Origin: Panulirus ornatus
Taxonomy: Eukaryota; Arthropoda; Malacostraca; Decapoda; Palinuridae
Reading direction: 5' to 3'
Assembly: GCF_036320965.1 (NCBI RefSeq)
Contig: NC_092271.1
Coordinates: 29,888,536 to 29,952,535 of the forward strand
DNA: 64,000 nt
The notes beneath the pieces were generated by a model that searched no databases, was not told where the DNA came from, and saw nothing but the letters and a program-made list of their open reading frames with translations. Positions 25,146 to 36,008 of this stretch are shown here, piece after piece. Position numbers and translations under genes: made by a program. Each line of letters opens with the position of its first letter. Positions within the stretch are counted from its first letter, which is position 1.

Positions 25146-26398
25146 TTCAAAACACCCTCTTCTGCTCTCTCAACCACGCTCTTTTTATTTCCACACATCT
25201 CTCTTACCCTTACGTTACTCACTCGATCAAACCACCTCACTCCACACATTGTCCTCAAACATCTCATTTCCAGCACATCCATCCTCCTGCGCACAACTCT
25301 ATCCATAGCCCACGCCTCGCAACCATACAACATTGTTGGAACCACTATTCCTTCAAACATACCCATTTTTGCTTTCCGAGATAATGTTCTCGACTTCCAC
25401 ACATTCTTCAAGGCCCCCAGAATTTTCGCCCCCTCCCCCACCCTATGATCCACTTCCGCTTCCATGGTTCCATCCGCTGCCAGATCCACTCCCAGATATC
25501 TAAAACACTTCACTTCCTCCAGTTTTTCTCCATTCAAACTCACCTCCCAATTGACTTGACCCTCAACCCTACTGTACCTAATAACCTTGCTCTTATTCAC
25601 ATTTACTCTTAACTTTCTTCTTCCACACACTTTACCAAACTCAGTCACCAGCTTCTGCAGTTTCTCACATGAATCAGCCACCAGCGCTGTATCATCAGCG
25701 AACAACAACTGACTCACTTCCCAAGCTCTCTCATCCCCAACAGACTTCATACTTGCCCCTCTTTCCAAAACTCTTGCATTTACCTCCCTAACAACCCCAT
25801 CCATAAACAAATTAAACAACCATGGAGACATCACACACCCCTGCCGCAAACCTACATTCACTGAGAACCAGTCACTTTCCTCTCTTCCTACACGTACACA
25901 TGCCTTACATCCTCGATAAAAACTTTTCACTGCTTCTAACAACTTTCCTCCCACACCATATATTCTTAATACCTTCCACAGAGCATCTCTATCAACTCTA
26001 TCATATGCCTTCTCCAGATCCATAAATGCTACATACAAATCCATTTGCTTTTCTAAGTATTTCTCACATACATTCTTCAAAGCAAACACCTGATACACAC
26101 ATTCTCTACCACTTCTGAAACCACACTGCTCTTCCCCAATCTGATGCTCTGTACATGCCTTCACCCTCTCAATCAATACCCTCCCATATAATTTACCAGG
26201 AATACTCAACAAACTTATACCTCTGTAATTTGAGCACTCACTCTTATCCCCTTTGCCTTTGTACAATGGCACTATGCACGCATTCCGCCAATCCTCAGGC
26301 ACCTCACCATGAGTCATACATACATTAAATAACCTTACCAACCAGTCAACAATACAGTCACCCCCTTTTTTAATAAATTCCACTGCAATACCATCCAA
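25109..26398 (-). pseudogene. LINE-A reverse transcriptase, 429-residue frame, frameshifted near the C-terminus
   Basis: This RT would copy element RNA at a nicked target in the nucleus (target-primed reverse transcription, known for non-LTR elements). Visible blocks: SLLSIPGKLYGRVLIERV (62-79), QCGFRSGRECV (91-101), motif A FMDLEKAYDRVD with Asp127 (125-136), GLRQGCVMSPWLFNLF (183-198), catalytic FADD at 233-236, FRYLGVDLAADG, a Cys-bearing MLYGCEAWA block, and KWFGHMERM at the end. The endonuclease and N-terminus are missing by 5' truncation, so the Met start is arbitrary. A deletion of about 4 bp near 25117 shifts the frame; the last ~65 residues continue at 24936-25145. The RTE-like assignment is from remembered motif spacing, without alignment. 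Confidence 0.85.
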
Positions 26399-26421
26399 AC
26401 CTGCTGCCTTGCCGGCTTATG

Positions 26422-26519
26422 TATATCTCTTTTTAATCCAGGTATTCCCAATCACCAGTCCTTTTTCAGCACATAAATCTACAAGCTCTTCACCATTTCC
26501 ATTTAGAACACTGAACACC

Positions 26520-26521
<2 letters not shown>
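26422..26521 (-). mobile_element. LINE-A host copy, endonuclease part beyond the nested insertion
   Basis: Minus-strand translation gives GVFSVLNGNGEELVDLCAEK followed by GLVIGNTWIKKR, matching the middle of an APE-type endonuclease (N-G-E-L.....LVIGNT pattern). It continues the copy interrupted at 24730. The similarity ends where (AT)n begins, so this copy too is truncated into an AT tract. Confidence 0.85.

Positions 26522-26591
<70 letters not shown>
26522..26591. repeat. (AT)n at the 5'-truncated end of LINE-A
   Basis: About 35 AT units adjoining the truncated endonuclease end of the host LINE-A copy. Confidence 0.97.
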
Positions 26592-26594
<3 letters not shown>

Positions 26595-26624
26595 TTCATC
26601 ATTCTTCTGACCTATGTATTGTCA

Positions 26625-26905
26625 AGAATCGTCCGCCATACTAAGCCGTGGTGTTGTGTTTAGTATTGTTGACCATGAATCAACACGGACCCACTCGGGG
26701 ACGGGCATGCATGGGTTCAAATCATGGACGTTAGAGTCGGCTCAAACTCAACCAAGGGTTCATCCTCTCTTCGGAGCTGGTCTATAGCTGGGCATCTGGC
26801 TAAGGCTGGGATGTGTGTGCATTTACACACATAGAGTAAACATATGGTACATATAAGTTAAGAGGCGGGGCAGCACCAGCGTTACGCTCTCCCCGTAGCA
26901 CACAA
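26625..26905 (+). mobile_element. tRNA-derived SINE (family 1)
   Basis: The left part has a B-box-like GGTTCAAATC at 26714-26723, with a plausible but degenerate A-box region about 50-70 nt upstream. It is followed by about 180 bp of unrelated body ending near CTCTCCCCGTAGCACACA. The layout fits a tRNA-derived SINE, and I recall similar sequences as dispersed repeats in decapod genomes. No acceptor-stem pairing, so not a tRNA gene. Boundaries are approximate. Confidence 0.55.
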
Positions 26906-26999
26906 ATAGTTATCACAATCAGCTCAGTAGTGGAGACGAATCCTCGTATTGTTATGACGCGTCTGCTCCTACAGCTAAACGATCACATCCTCCCACAGC

Positions 27000-27425
27000 T
27001 AAGCACCAGGTTCTTCACATAGCTGAGCATCACTTCCATCCTAAAGCTAAGCTCACCTCATCCCACAGCTAAGCACCAGGTTCCTCACATAGCTGAGCAT
27101 CACTTCCATCCTAAAGCTAAGCTCACCTCATCCCATGGCTAAGCACCAGGTTCCTCACATAGCTGAGCATCACTTCCATCCTAAAGCTAAGCTCACCTCA
27201 TCCCACAGCTAAGCACCAGGTTCCTCACATAGCTGCGCATCAGTCCCTTCCTAAAGCTAAGCTCACCTCATCCCACAGCTAAGCAGCAGGTTCCTCACAT
27301 AGCTGAGCATCACTTCCATCCTAAAGCTAAGCTCACCTCATCCTACAGCTAAGCACCAGGTTCCTCACATAGCTGCGCATCAGTCCCTTCCTAAAGCTAA
27401 GCTCACCTCATCCCACAGTTAAGTA
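27000..27425. repeat. 70-bp minisatellite, about 6 copies
   Basis: GCTCACCTCATCCCA recurs at 27051, 27121, 27191, 27261, 27331 and 27401, an exact 70-bp period. Units come in two types, GAGCATCACTTCCATCC and GCGCATCAGTCCCTTCC; the last three units alternate. Each unit is itself built from AGCTAAG/AGCTGAG words. Confidence 0.96.
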
Positions 27426-27775
27426 CCAACAACAGCGCCATGGTTCTGCTCTCACCAATTCTCACTAAACACGCATCCCTCCCACAGCTCAGCACCCATC
27501 CCCTCCCACAGCTCAGCATCCATTCCTTCCCACAGCTCAGCACCCATCCCCTCTCCGCAGCTCAGCACCTATCCCGTCACCACAGATAAGGCCACCTCCG
27601 CCTCACCAGCCGGTCCTCCCGCCCCACACAGCCTTACGGTCGCTCCTCACGGGTAATTAGGCCAGACTAATTCCCTGTAATACATACGACCTAATTTGGA
27701 ATCTACCCTCACCACTCCATCTTAGTGAGGCAGCCCACCCCTGCAGCGGACCAGTGATGGGGAATCCCTCTCCCT
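27426..27775. repeat. Degenerate CAGCTCAGCACCCATCC repeats and flank
   Basis: Four units of about 26 bp at 27478-27590 related in wording (CACAGCTCAGCA) to the 70-bp array, followed by anonymous sequence. Confidence 0.75.
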
Positions 27776-28035
27776 GAGGGAGGTCAGCACTAGGGCAGCC
27801 CTCACTCCGGGGCAGACCAGCACTAGGGCAGCCCTCACTCCGGGGCAGACCAGCACTAGGGTAGCCCTCACTCCGGGGCAGACCAGCACTAGGGCAGCCC
27901 TCACTCCGGGGCAGACCAGCACTAGGGTAGCCCTCACTCCGGGGCAGACCAGCACTAGAGCAGCCCTCACTCCGGGGCAGACCAGCACTAGGGCAGCCCT
28001 CACTCCGGGGCAGACCAGCACTAGGGCAGCTGTCT
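27776..28035. repeat. 33-bp minisatellite, about 8 copies
   Basis: Tandem 33-bp units with the core ACTCCGGGGCAGACCAGCAC. Because 33 is a multiple of three, the minus strand stays open as a repeated VRAALVLVCPG peptide (27722-28156). No signal peptide or flanking gene structure supports translation. Confidence 0.95.
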
Positions 28036-29321
28036 CCTCAGAGCAGACCACTAATGGTCGGTACTGGAGGAGACCAGTACTGGGGTAGCCCTCTCCCTGA
28101 GGACGACTAGTACTGGGACATTTCTCTTCAGAGGGAACCTGGTGAGTGACGGACATAACAAACGGAGACTTAGAGTGTCACACGTAACAGAGGGAGCTTG
28201 GCGAGTAATGGGCATAACACAAGGAGCCTAGCGAGTGCAGACAGACACAGGGAGTCTGTAGAGTAACAGATTCTAGAATGATAAGACAAGAGGCTTCGTC
28301 AGGAGAGAAGGGAACCTATGCAGCCTGGATGAGAGAGCTAAGTATGAGGAGACTGTAATAGTTAGGTCTTCACATACTGATGTCCTGCAAGGAGGCTTGT
28401 GAGAGATGCACTCAACGTAAGGAGCTTCGCCAGCTAGAGACTCAATGGTAAATTGTGTAGAGCGTTAGTGGCTCAGCATCATAAGACCAGACGACTGTAA
28501 GACACTCAATAGAGGCTTGAGAACAATCTTGGGAGGAGCCCAGCTGGTGTAGCGTTCTGTGGTGGTCTCAGGCAACAACATCTGAAGCTGATGTAACGTC
28601 CTGAGACAACTGACGACAGGAGATAGGTGATGAGACGGACGGTACGTCAGCATGAAAGCATGACAGGGTGGATGGAGAGAGAGCATGTTAAGGAAAGAGT
28701 GTTTACATGGCAGCTTGTCTGAGGGAGGAACGTCTGGGCAAGTCACCACCTGAGAGAGGGTACAGAGCGGTATGTGGGCAGAAGAGCAGCTAATACTTCA
28801 GGAAACACGTAGGAAAGGAAAAATGTGAGTTACGAAACATGTGAGAAAGGTATCTTTAACTTACCAACAACATCTTAAAAAATATCAGTCCAAGTCTTGC
28901 AGGATACTGCATCATGTGATTTCCACATCATATACATCATATCATGAGATACAGACTCCTAACGTGACTGTTGCAGGAGGCAGAAGATGGAAATAACTAA
29001 AAGAATGTTATGAGAAAGACTGATCTCTTGATGATATTACTCAGGCTAATATAGTCTGGTACAGTGAGGGAACTACCGTGAGAACCTCTCGTGAGCATTC
29101 TTTACTTCGGTACAGTTAACAGGTGAATGACACAGTCATCTTACCTTCACTACTGTCAACAAAAGGATGAAACAGCCGGCTTAGCTCCACCGCTGGCAAG
29201 AGGTGGATGATACAGATAACAGATGGAAGATACAGCCATCTTAGTTCCACCATTGGCGACACGTGGATGATGCAGTCGTATTAGCTCCACCATTGGCAAC
29301 ATGTGGATGGTACAACCGTGT
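28036..29321. other. Anonymous sequence with a degenerate 40-60 bp repeat
   Basis: No gene recognised. At 29180-29320 three loosely spaced units share TTAGCTCCACCATTGGCAA followed by GTGGATGATACAG. Confidence 0.55.
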
Positions 29322-29485
29322 TTAGAATGAGTGGTGGGATGAAGAAGTAAAGTTCATGTCGAAAATAAAAGAGAAGCTGTAAGGCATAACTTACATGTAG
29401 GGAGCGCATGACTGAGGATGTATAAGAGAAAAGGGCAGGAGGTCAAGAGGAAGGTGCAGGGGTTGAAAAAGAGGACAAAAGATAG
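29322..29485 (+). mobile_element. Old LINE-A fragment (linker region)
   Basis: In sense orientation it matches the basic linker between endonuclease and RT: GAATGAGTGGTGGGATGAAG near 29326, then AGGAGGTCAAGAGGAAGGTG near 29438, corresponding to family residues EWWDE and QEVKRKVQ. Many substitutions and indels make this much older than the other copies. Confidence 0.7.
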
Positions 29486-29504
29486 TTAAGGTCTGCCATT
29501 ATCA

Positions 29505-29550
29505 ATAGACTTTCTTCATCTGTTCCTGTTGCTATCTCGCTAACATGAAG
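29505..29550 (+). mobile_element. Possible decayed LINE-A/SINE-B 3' end
   Basis: CTGTTGCTATCTCGCTAACA (29528-29547 region) resembles the shared terminal sequence of LINE-A and SINE-B. It is followed at once by (CT)n. Short and degenerate, so tentative. Confidence 0.35.
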
Positions 29551-29557
29551 AGTTCAG

Positions 29558-29559
<2 letters not shown>

Positions 29560-29629
<70 letters not shown>
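29560..29629. repeat. (CT)n microsatellite
   Basis: About 35 CT units. Confidence 0.97.
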
Positions 29630-29631
<2 letters not shown>

Positions 29632-30575
29632 GAGAACTACACCATCTCAGTAATCTCGTCCAACTCTCAAAGTCAGATCCTCCTGCAGGCAGGTCAAGTG
29701 CCACTCCTAGCTAACTCATGTGCCACTTCTCAGTAACTCGTGAGGGACGGTGACTCACAGCATCTCGTAAGAAGAGGTGGAACCTGTGAAGGTCAGGACG
29801 CCTCAGGAGTTTATTGCAGTCAATCTTTATTATCTTGATGGAGGGAGGGGTCGGGTGGGGGCACCATAGGTGGCGTGTCAAGTAGTCAGAGTGGTACCTG
29901 CTGAATGGTAGATTACGGTGAGAACAACTTGCTGCTGCTGTTATGAGTACAAGAAGAATTAACATTATGACGCAGGAACGTTCTCATCAGTCCTGATGCT
30001 CTGACACCAGCAGGTTAGGTACTCATCAGACCCAGTTCGCTCATGGCCATAAATCTTTAACCTACTTTATCTTGTTTTAGTCAGCAGGAGCTGTTCAGCC
30101 AGAAATGTGGAACAATAGTTGATCACATTTCTTGTGATCTATACACGCGTTTTCTTCACATGAATCAAGCGAACAAGTTATTGAATAACAATGTACAAGA
30201 ATGTGTCGAGGGAGTTATGTTTGTGTGGTAACATACCGTCTGATCAACAGAAGTCTCAATCACCCAAATCTAACAGGACACTAGAGGACCCAACCTGGAA
30301 CTTATGCCATTCCTTTCTTTTTCGTTTCCTTTTTTTTTTTTTTTACTTTTTCTAACGGAATTCATCAGGTTTCGTCTAGCATCAACCCGCCTCTCGTTTT
30401 CTCCAGCCAGCCTGACACTTTACAGGTTTTCGGTCTTTTTTCTCTAATCAGGACTTTGTCCCATGAAGGCCTTCCCCTTCTCAGGTCATGACTCGTGGTG
30501 CCCTTTAGTAAGATCGCCTAAAAGATATGGATGACAGGAAGAGTAGGATAAAACTACGCCATGGTCCGAACGTTG

Positions 30576-30580
<5 letters not shown>
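29630..30580. other. Anonymous sequence
   Basis: No gene, RNA or element recognised. A T-rich patch lies at 30322-30352. Confidence 0.5.

Positions 30581-30649
<69 letters not shown>
30581..30649. repeat. (AT)n microsatellite
   Basis: About 34 TA units without a recognisable mobile element on either side. Confidence 0.97.
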
Positions 30650-30654
<5 letters not shown>

Positions 30655-32375
30655 AAATAAACTGAAGTAAATAAAGTTAGGAGGAGAAGTGAAGCTGGAG
30701 ATGATATGTGACACAAGAGTCCATTTGACGTGAATGTCACAGGTCAAACTAACAGTAACTTTATCACGAGCAAATGATGGAAGACTCACGTCTAAAGAAG
30801 ACAAAGCTCCACACTGGTACCTAACTGCCAGGCTGACGTCCAACCAGGACCACTGCACGTGGCGACGTGTGGAAGTCTGCCATTATCATATAGCAGGAGC
30901 GGTGTGACCAACACTGGTGCAGCTCCTGCTATAACTAGTGCCTGGAGGAACGTTGTGGTGATGCAGCAGTAGAGGTCCCCCACCACACACAGCCTCTGCT
31001 GCTGGCCAGAATTGAGGGCAAACTGTGAGACTGAGGGATCGTTGCACAGCATGAGATCCCAGTGGACGGTTGGAGTCGTCTAGTAATGAACGGGCGGCTC
31101 TGCGGGGATTGTCCTAGTGTTCAGTGATGCGAGTTTTCAATTTTCTCTTTCCCAGTATATTGCAAGCCTGCAGCTCTCTCATGTGAACGGGTATAGGATA
31201 GATAACTGTACAGTCATGGGTGTTGTGTCCCTTAATGAAAAATAGAATTTCTTTAAAACAGTTTCATAACAAAAACGTAAGGACATAATCTTGGAAGGAC
31301 TTGTCTGTATTCGAGTATTAATAACAAAATGACACCGTCGCATCTCTCTCCCTTCTTCGTTTGTAGGCTAATTGCCAGCTTTATCTTGAGGGACCAAAAT
31401 ATTCATGACCTCAGCAGTTGCACGCCAGGTCTTACCTTCACAAGTGGTCCTTCATTCGCTCTCACATTATCATTTCCAGAATCTAGCATAATGTATTTGA
31501 TCTATTCTAGCTTCTTGGCACAGATCATTCCTCTGGGCTCAAGATGAACACCGAAGTAAAGATATCATCGAAGTCATGCGCTTTCAGGAGTCTACTTAAA
31601 AATCCTGTTAAATGATGCTAATGTTTCTTGATGTATGTCCTTCATCCCATCTGGGTAGTGTTGGTGGAGTCCATCAATGTCAGTTCACTTGCTGATGAAC
31701 TTGGACAAAATTGGTTCACACTGATTCAGATGAACTCCCGACTACAGTCAAGTATTCGTCAACATGTTTTATGATTTTTCTCATTTTAGAGACTTTCTTC
31801 CCCTCGCCGCCACATATTGACGTGTTGAGTGTTCCTCCTGCTTGACGTAACTGTGTTATAAAGTATCAAGGTTTAATCTCAGAATGTAAATAATGATTAG
31901 ATTAACATCATGTTCCTCATTTTGCCACCAGAGGTTAGGATGATAACAGTTACCTTCACAGGTGTTCAGAGAGTGGTACTTGTTTTATGTAAGCTGTGAG
32001 ACACATAACGAGTCTCCTGCGTCACAAACTGGGCAGCACATGCGGGACCGACCACCTAGAGAGCCAGTCAGACGTGAGACCAGTCAGGCTCTGATCATGA
32101 CGCCCGTCTACACCTTCATCCCATGACAGAAATATTTCTGGAAGTCAATTTCAGTGATTTTTCTTGAAGAGGATTACTGATGACTGAACCACATCTCAGT
32201 ATTCTCGAAACTGTTACTTCAGGAGAAAAAAATATTTTCCCAAGTTTTAGGTGTCTTGCGCCGCATTATTGACAGATCTGCGACTAAATTCCCTCCCCTC
32301 CTGTTGGGAGGATATTGCTCTGAACACATGGCTGACCACTGCCATGCTCTACAGGAGGGAAATCAGGGAGTCAGT
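30650..32375. other. Anonymous, apparently single-copy sequence
   Basis: No gene, RNA or mobile element recognised on either strand; open frames are short and featureless. Confidence 0.5.
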
Positions 32376-32466
32376 GAGCTGGGGAGTCGTGGAGCTGGGG
32401 AGTTGGGGAGTTGGGAAGCTGGGGAGTCGGGGAACTGGGGAGCTGGGGAGTTGGGGAGTCGGGGTT
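32376..32466 (+). repeat. G-rich short tandem repeat, potential G-quadruplex
   Basis: About nine units of roughly 9-10 bp of the form GGGGAGTTG or GGGGAGCTG. Successive GGGG runs are separated by about five bases, so several quadruplexes could form on the plus strand. Confidence 0.85.
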
Positions 32467-32844
32467 AGGACGCGTTTAACTCGTTGGAGTTTGGTGCTGG
32501 ACGGGTGAGGGTGGGAACGTTCTCTACGTGTGGAGTGTTCGATGAGGAAGGATGGAACGTTCGTGTCAGGTTAGGTGTGATCATGTCAACGTTACCTGCC
32601 CTGGCTGAGTGGTCAGGGTCGCACCTCGTCCACCCACTACCGCATGTGAGGCTCTTGCCTACCCGGGCCTCAGCCACCCGCCATCACCATGGACAATAAC
32701 TGTGGCAGTTTCTGAGTTTCTTGTTGGTGTTGCAGTCGTCAATATATAATAATGTTAGGTCGCCTTCGTCAGCAAACCTGTTATTAACACTGACCAAATT
32801 AATAGATATTAAGTTAGGTCCTCAGCTACGTTACTGTGTGACGT
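32467..32844. other. Anonymous sequence
   Basis: No gene or element recognised. Confidence 0.5.
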
Positions 32845-33045
32845 AGACTCCGTATACGTTACTGTGGTTCGACTCCGTGTACGTTACTGTGGTTCGACTT
32901 CGTAAACGTCACTGTGGTTCGACTCCGTAAAAGTCACTGTGGTTCGACTCCGTAAACGTCACTGTGGTTCGACTCCGTAAACGTCACTGTGGTTCGACTC
33001 CGTAAACGTCACTGTGGTTCGACTTCGTGTACGTTACTGTGGTGA
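32845..33045. repeat. 25-bp minisatellite containing a Pol III B-box-like word
   Basis: Eight units of 25 bp, core CACTGTGGTTCGACTCCGTA. GGTTCGACTCC, which fits the tRNA B-box consensus GGTTCGANTCC, occurs at 32866, 32916, 32941, 32966 and 32991; the units at 32891 and 33016 carry one C-to-T change. Confidence 0.92.
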
Positions 33046-33192
33046 ACATGGATCCCGAGGAGAATGTGACGCACTTCATATCTTTGAAAGCAAATTTACC
33101 TGATTTTTTTTTTTTTTGAGTTTCTTCATCATGCACTCGTAGACTCTGAAAATTTCCACATGATATTTTGGTGTTGGAGGGTTTCTCGTCAC
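33046..33192. other. Anonymous sequence with a T-run
   Basis: A run of about 13 T lies near 33105-33117. No gene recognised. Confidence 0.5.
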
Positions 33193-33194
33193 GT

Positions 33195-33270
<76 letters not shown>
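33193..33270. repeat. (GT)n microsatellite, imperfect
   Basis: About 38 GT units with a TTTG and an ATGC interruption. Confidence 0.96.
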
Positions 33271-33275
<5 letters not shown>

Positions 33276-33976
33276 TTCTTGGTTTTACTTATCTGTTCGT
33301 ACATTGCAGAAAGAAAATTTTGCACACATGTGACCCTATCTCTTGACCTTTTTCCTCCTAATATACAACTCTTCAAATTTTTGTATACTATCAACATCCA
33401 CAATGTTGATATCTAGTTTATCACATTCATCCACTTTTATCTTTGACATCTTTCCTTCTTGTCTGATACGTTTACCCTGTATTTGCATCTCTGAAAGTGG
33501 TGATCATAGTCGACATTGTGATACTGCCTCAGAAATGTGAAGGTTTCCATCAAGTGTCCTCTGATGTATGGCCTCTAACCTCTCACTGGAAGATCATGTT
33601 TGGTCACTCTTCCACCAAGTGTCACGCAACACAGTGGTCCTCCCTGCAGGTATACCTGGCGTGTCTGTCATCTAACAAGTCAGAAAAAAAGCTAAAGCAA
33701 CGTGGCCACCGTCATCTCCTGCCACCTGGGATCCCTCATCAGTGAGCTGCACTTGGACATCACAGTGGCAATGAGCTGTACTTCCCAGGTTGTCCAGACG
33801 TGTACGAGAAGAGACCCATCCTCACCACTTCACCAGCAGTGATCACACCCCAGCACCTGGGGACGGACATTCCCTCCTGAACTCCCTCTTTCTCATATAT
33901 TTTCATTTTGTGCCACTGTTTACATTGTGTATACTTTCGCTGTTTACAGCCGTTAGTTAGATAATTTCATCAACTG

Positions 33977-33978
<2 letters not shown>
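33271..33978. other. Anonymous sequence
   Basis: No gene recognised. On the minus strand 33290-33490 reads as broken Lys/Asp-rich peptide pieces that might be an old mobile-element ORF, but I cannot assign them. Confidence 0.45.

Positions 33979-34026
<48 letters not shown>
33979..34026. repeat. (AC)n microsatellite
   Basis: About 24 AC units. Confidence 0.97.
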
Positions 34027-34031
<5 letters not shown>

Positions 34032-34825
34032 AGCAAAAGACACATGGAAGCACAACACAAACTACTATAATAACATATAGGCAGGTTCAGCCCAACCAGT
34101 GCCAGCGGACAACACTATGTGGTGCTCCTGGCTATATTCAGTATTCACTATAGCCTTTGTGTTTCACGTATTACATCCACTATATGTTCACTACATATTC
34201 CTCTGTGTACCCTGTAGTCGATACCGTCGATATAGTATCATCCATCTGTGCGGTACACTGGGTGTTGCCAGTGTTGGTAGCTGGGCAGGTGTACCGGACG
34301 GCAGTATTGACACTCCTTTGTTCCTATGTTTACTCCCCGCCTTAACAAGACATCTCCAGACCTTTGTAGCCAGATATCCTGCAAGGAGATCGGGGCATCA
34401 GGCTCTCGGCTGCTCGCGTTTAGACAATATTTCTTCTCAGTTCTCTTCACTTGAGTGTTCGTTCAGCTTCTCTCTCGTTCACTCTCGACCGAGGAGACCG
34501 CAGTATGTTCGTATCAATTATGCTTTTGTGAAGGTAAGAACTGTCTTGCAAGCTTTCTGCCAAATTTCTTCTAAAGATTCTTTTTTCATGAAAAGAATTT
34601 TCTCAAATGTTGACACAAACATTTATTTTTTCGGCTTGCAATAATGCAACACGAGCATGGCTGCCAGTGACCTCACGTTGAATCTTGTTGCTGGACACGG
34701 AGGAACCCGCCTCTGGGGCCGGTCTATATATCACGCTGCTGACCTGCACTGGAGGAGGGACTCATGTCCTGGAGGAGAATGTCGTGACCTGCGGGTCTTA
34801 TAACCTGAAGGAGGGTCTTGTAACC
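34027..34825. other. Anonymous sequence with the longest non-repeat open frame
   Basis: An open frame of 181 residues (34099-34644, +) has no recognisable domain and a biased composition typical of chance translation. Within it GTGAAGGTAAGAA at about 34527-34539 is a good match to a 5' splice site. No exon structure can be assembled around it. Confidence 0.4.
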
Positions 34826-35005
34826 TGAAGGAGTCCCCTTGATCATCAGGGTACGACCCTTGACCACCAGAATGCGACCCTTGATCACCAGGGTACGACC
34901 CTGACAACCAGGTTACGACCCTGACCACCAGGGTACGACCCTTGACCACTAGAGTACGACCATGACCACCAGGGTACGACCCTTGACCACCAGGATACGA
35001 TACTT
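34826..35005. repeat. About 21-bp minisatellite, degenerate
   Basis: Eight or so units with the core ACCACCAGGGTACGACCCTTG and indels of a few bases between units. Related words recur at about 36510-36530. Confidence 0.88.
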
Positions 35006-35049
35006 GCTCAAGTGTTAAATCCAAGTTCAAGCCACCGTACCAAAGGATC

Positions 35050-35175
35050 ATACCATGGTGTTCACAGGTCGTACCGTCATGCTCAACGGTCGTACTGTCA
35101 TGCTCAACGGTCGTACCGTCATGCTCAACGGTCGTATCGTCATGCTCAATGGTCGTACTGTCGTGCACAAGAAAC
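35050..35175. repeat. 21-bp minisatellite, about 5 copies
   Basis: Tandem units with the core CGGTCGTACCGTCATGCTCA. A more diverged relative lies at 36600-36735, on the other side of the 33-bp array. Confidence 0.9.
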
Positions 35176-35192
35176 TAGGAAAGTTAGAAATA

Positions 35193-36008
35193 CTGCACAT
35201 CTTACTACCATGTTAGTGTATAATACTGCACATCTTACTACCATGTTAGTGTATAATACTGCACATCTTACTACCATGTTAGTGTATAATACTGCACATC
35301 TTACTACCATGTTAGTGTATAATACTGCACATCTTACTACCATGTTAGTGTATAATACTGCACATCTTACTACCATGTTAGTGTATAATACTGCACATCT
35401 TACTGCCATGTTAGTGTATAATACTGCACATCTTACTACCATGTTAGTGTATAATACTGCACATCTTACTGCCATGTTAGTGTATAATACTGCACATCTT
35501 ACCACCATGTTAGTGTATAATACTGCACATCTTACCACCATGTTAGTGTATAATACTGCACATCTTACTGCCATGTTAGTGTATAATACTGCACATCTTA
35601 CTACCATGTTAGTGTATAATACTGCACATCTTACCACCATGTTAGTGTATAATACTGCACATCTTACTGCCATGTTAGTGTATAATACTGCACATCTTAC
35701 TGCCATGTTAGTGTATAATACTGCACATCTTACTGCTATGTTAGTGTATAATACTGCACATCTTACTGCCATGTTAGTGTATAATACTGCACATCTTACT
35801 GCCATGTTAGTGTATAATACTGCACATCTTACTGCCATGTTAGTGTATAATACTGCACATCTTACTGCTATGTTAGTGTATAATACTGCACATCTTACTG
35901 CCATGTTAGTGTATAATACTGCACATCTTACTGCCATGTTAGTGTATAATACTGCACATCTTACTACCATGTTAGTGTATAATACTGCACATCTTACTGC
36001 CATGTTAT
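35193..36008. repeat. 33-bp minisatellite, about 25 copies, open on both strands
   Basis: The unit contains GTTAGTGTATAATACTGCAC followed by ATCTTAC and ACC/TGCC variants. The period is exactly 33 bp, so both strands stay open: plus repeats MLVYNTAHLTT (within 35012-36088), minus repeats CAVLYTNMVVR. Units with TACC, CACC, TGCC and TGCT are intermixed; TGCC dominates the right half. Perfect periodicity without substitutions biased to third positions argues against selection on a protein. Confidence 0.97.

Larger units (their letters stand above)
24731..26416 (-). mobile_element. Nested LINE-A copy, 5'-truncated, with poly-A tail
   Basis: Inserted in the same orientation within the 21955-26521 copy. 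Its 3' tail is a run of 18 T on the plus strand (24731-24748). CTTATG occurs at 24725-24730 and again at 26416-26421, flanking the insert. The first two bases of the right copy could belong to the element, so the target-site duplication is 4-6 bp. When the insert is mentally removed, the host sequence joins in register with the family. Its 3' UTR is short, lacking most of the long UTR seen at 6402-6870. It is the youngest-looking copy, with an almost intact RT frame. Confidence 0.9.

Noticed and set aside
34099..34644. 181-aa open frame as a membrane protein gene
   Set aside because: Hydrophobic start but no consistent pattern, no recognisable family, and composition like translated non-coding DNA.
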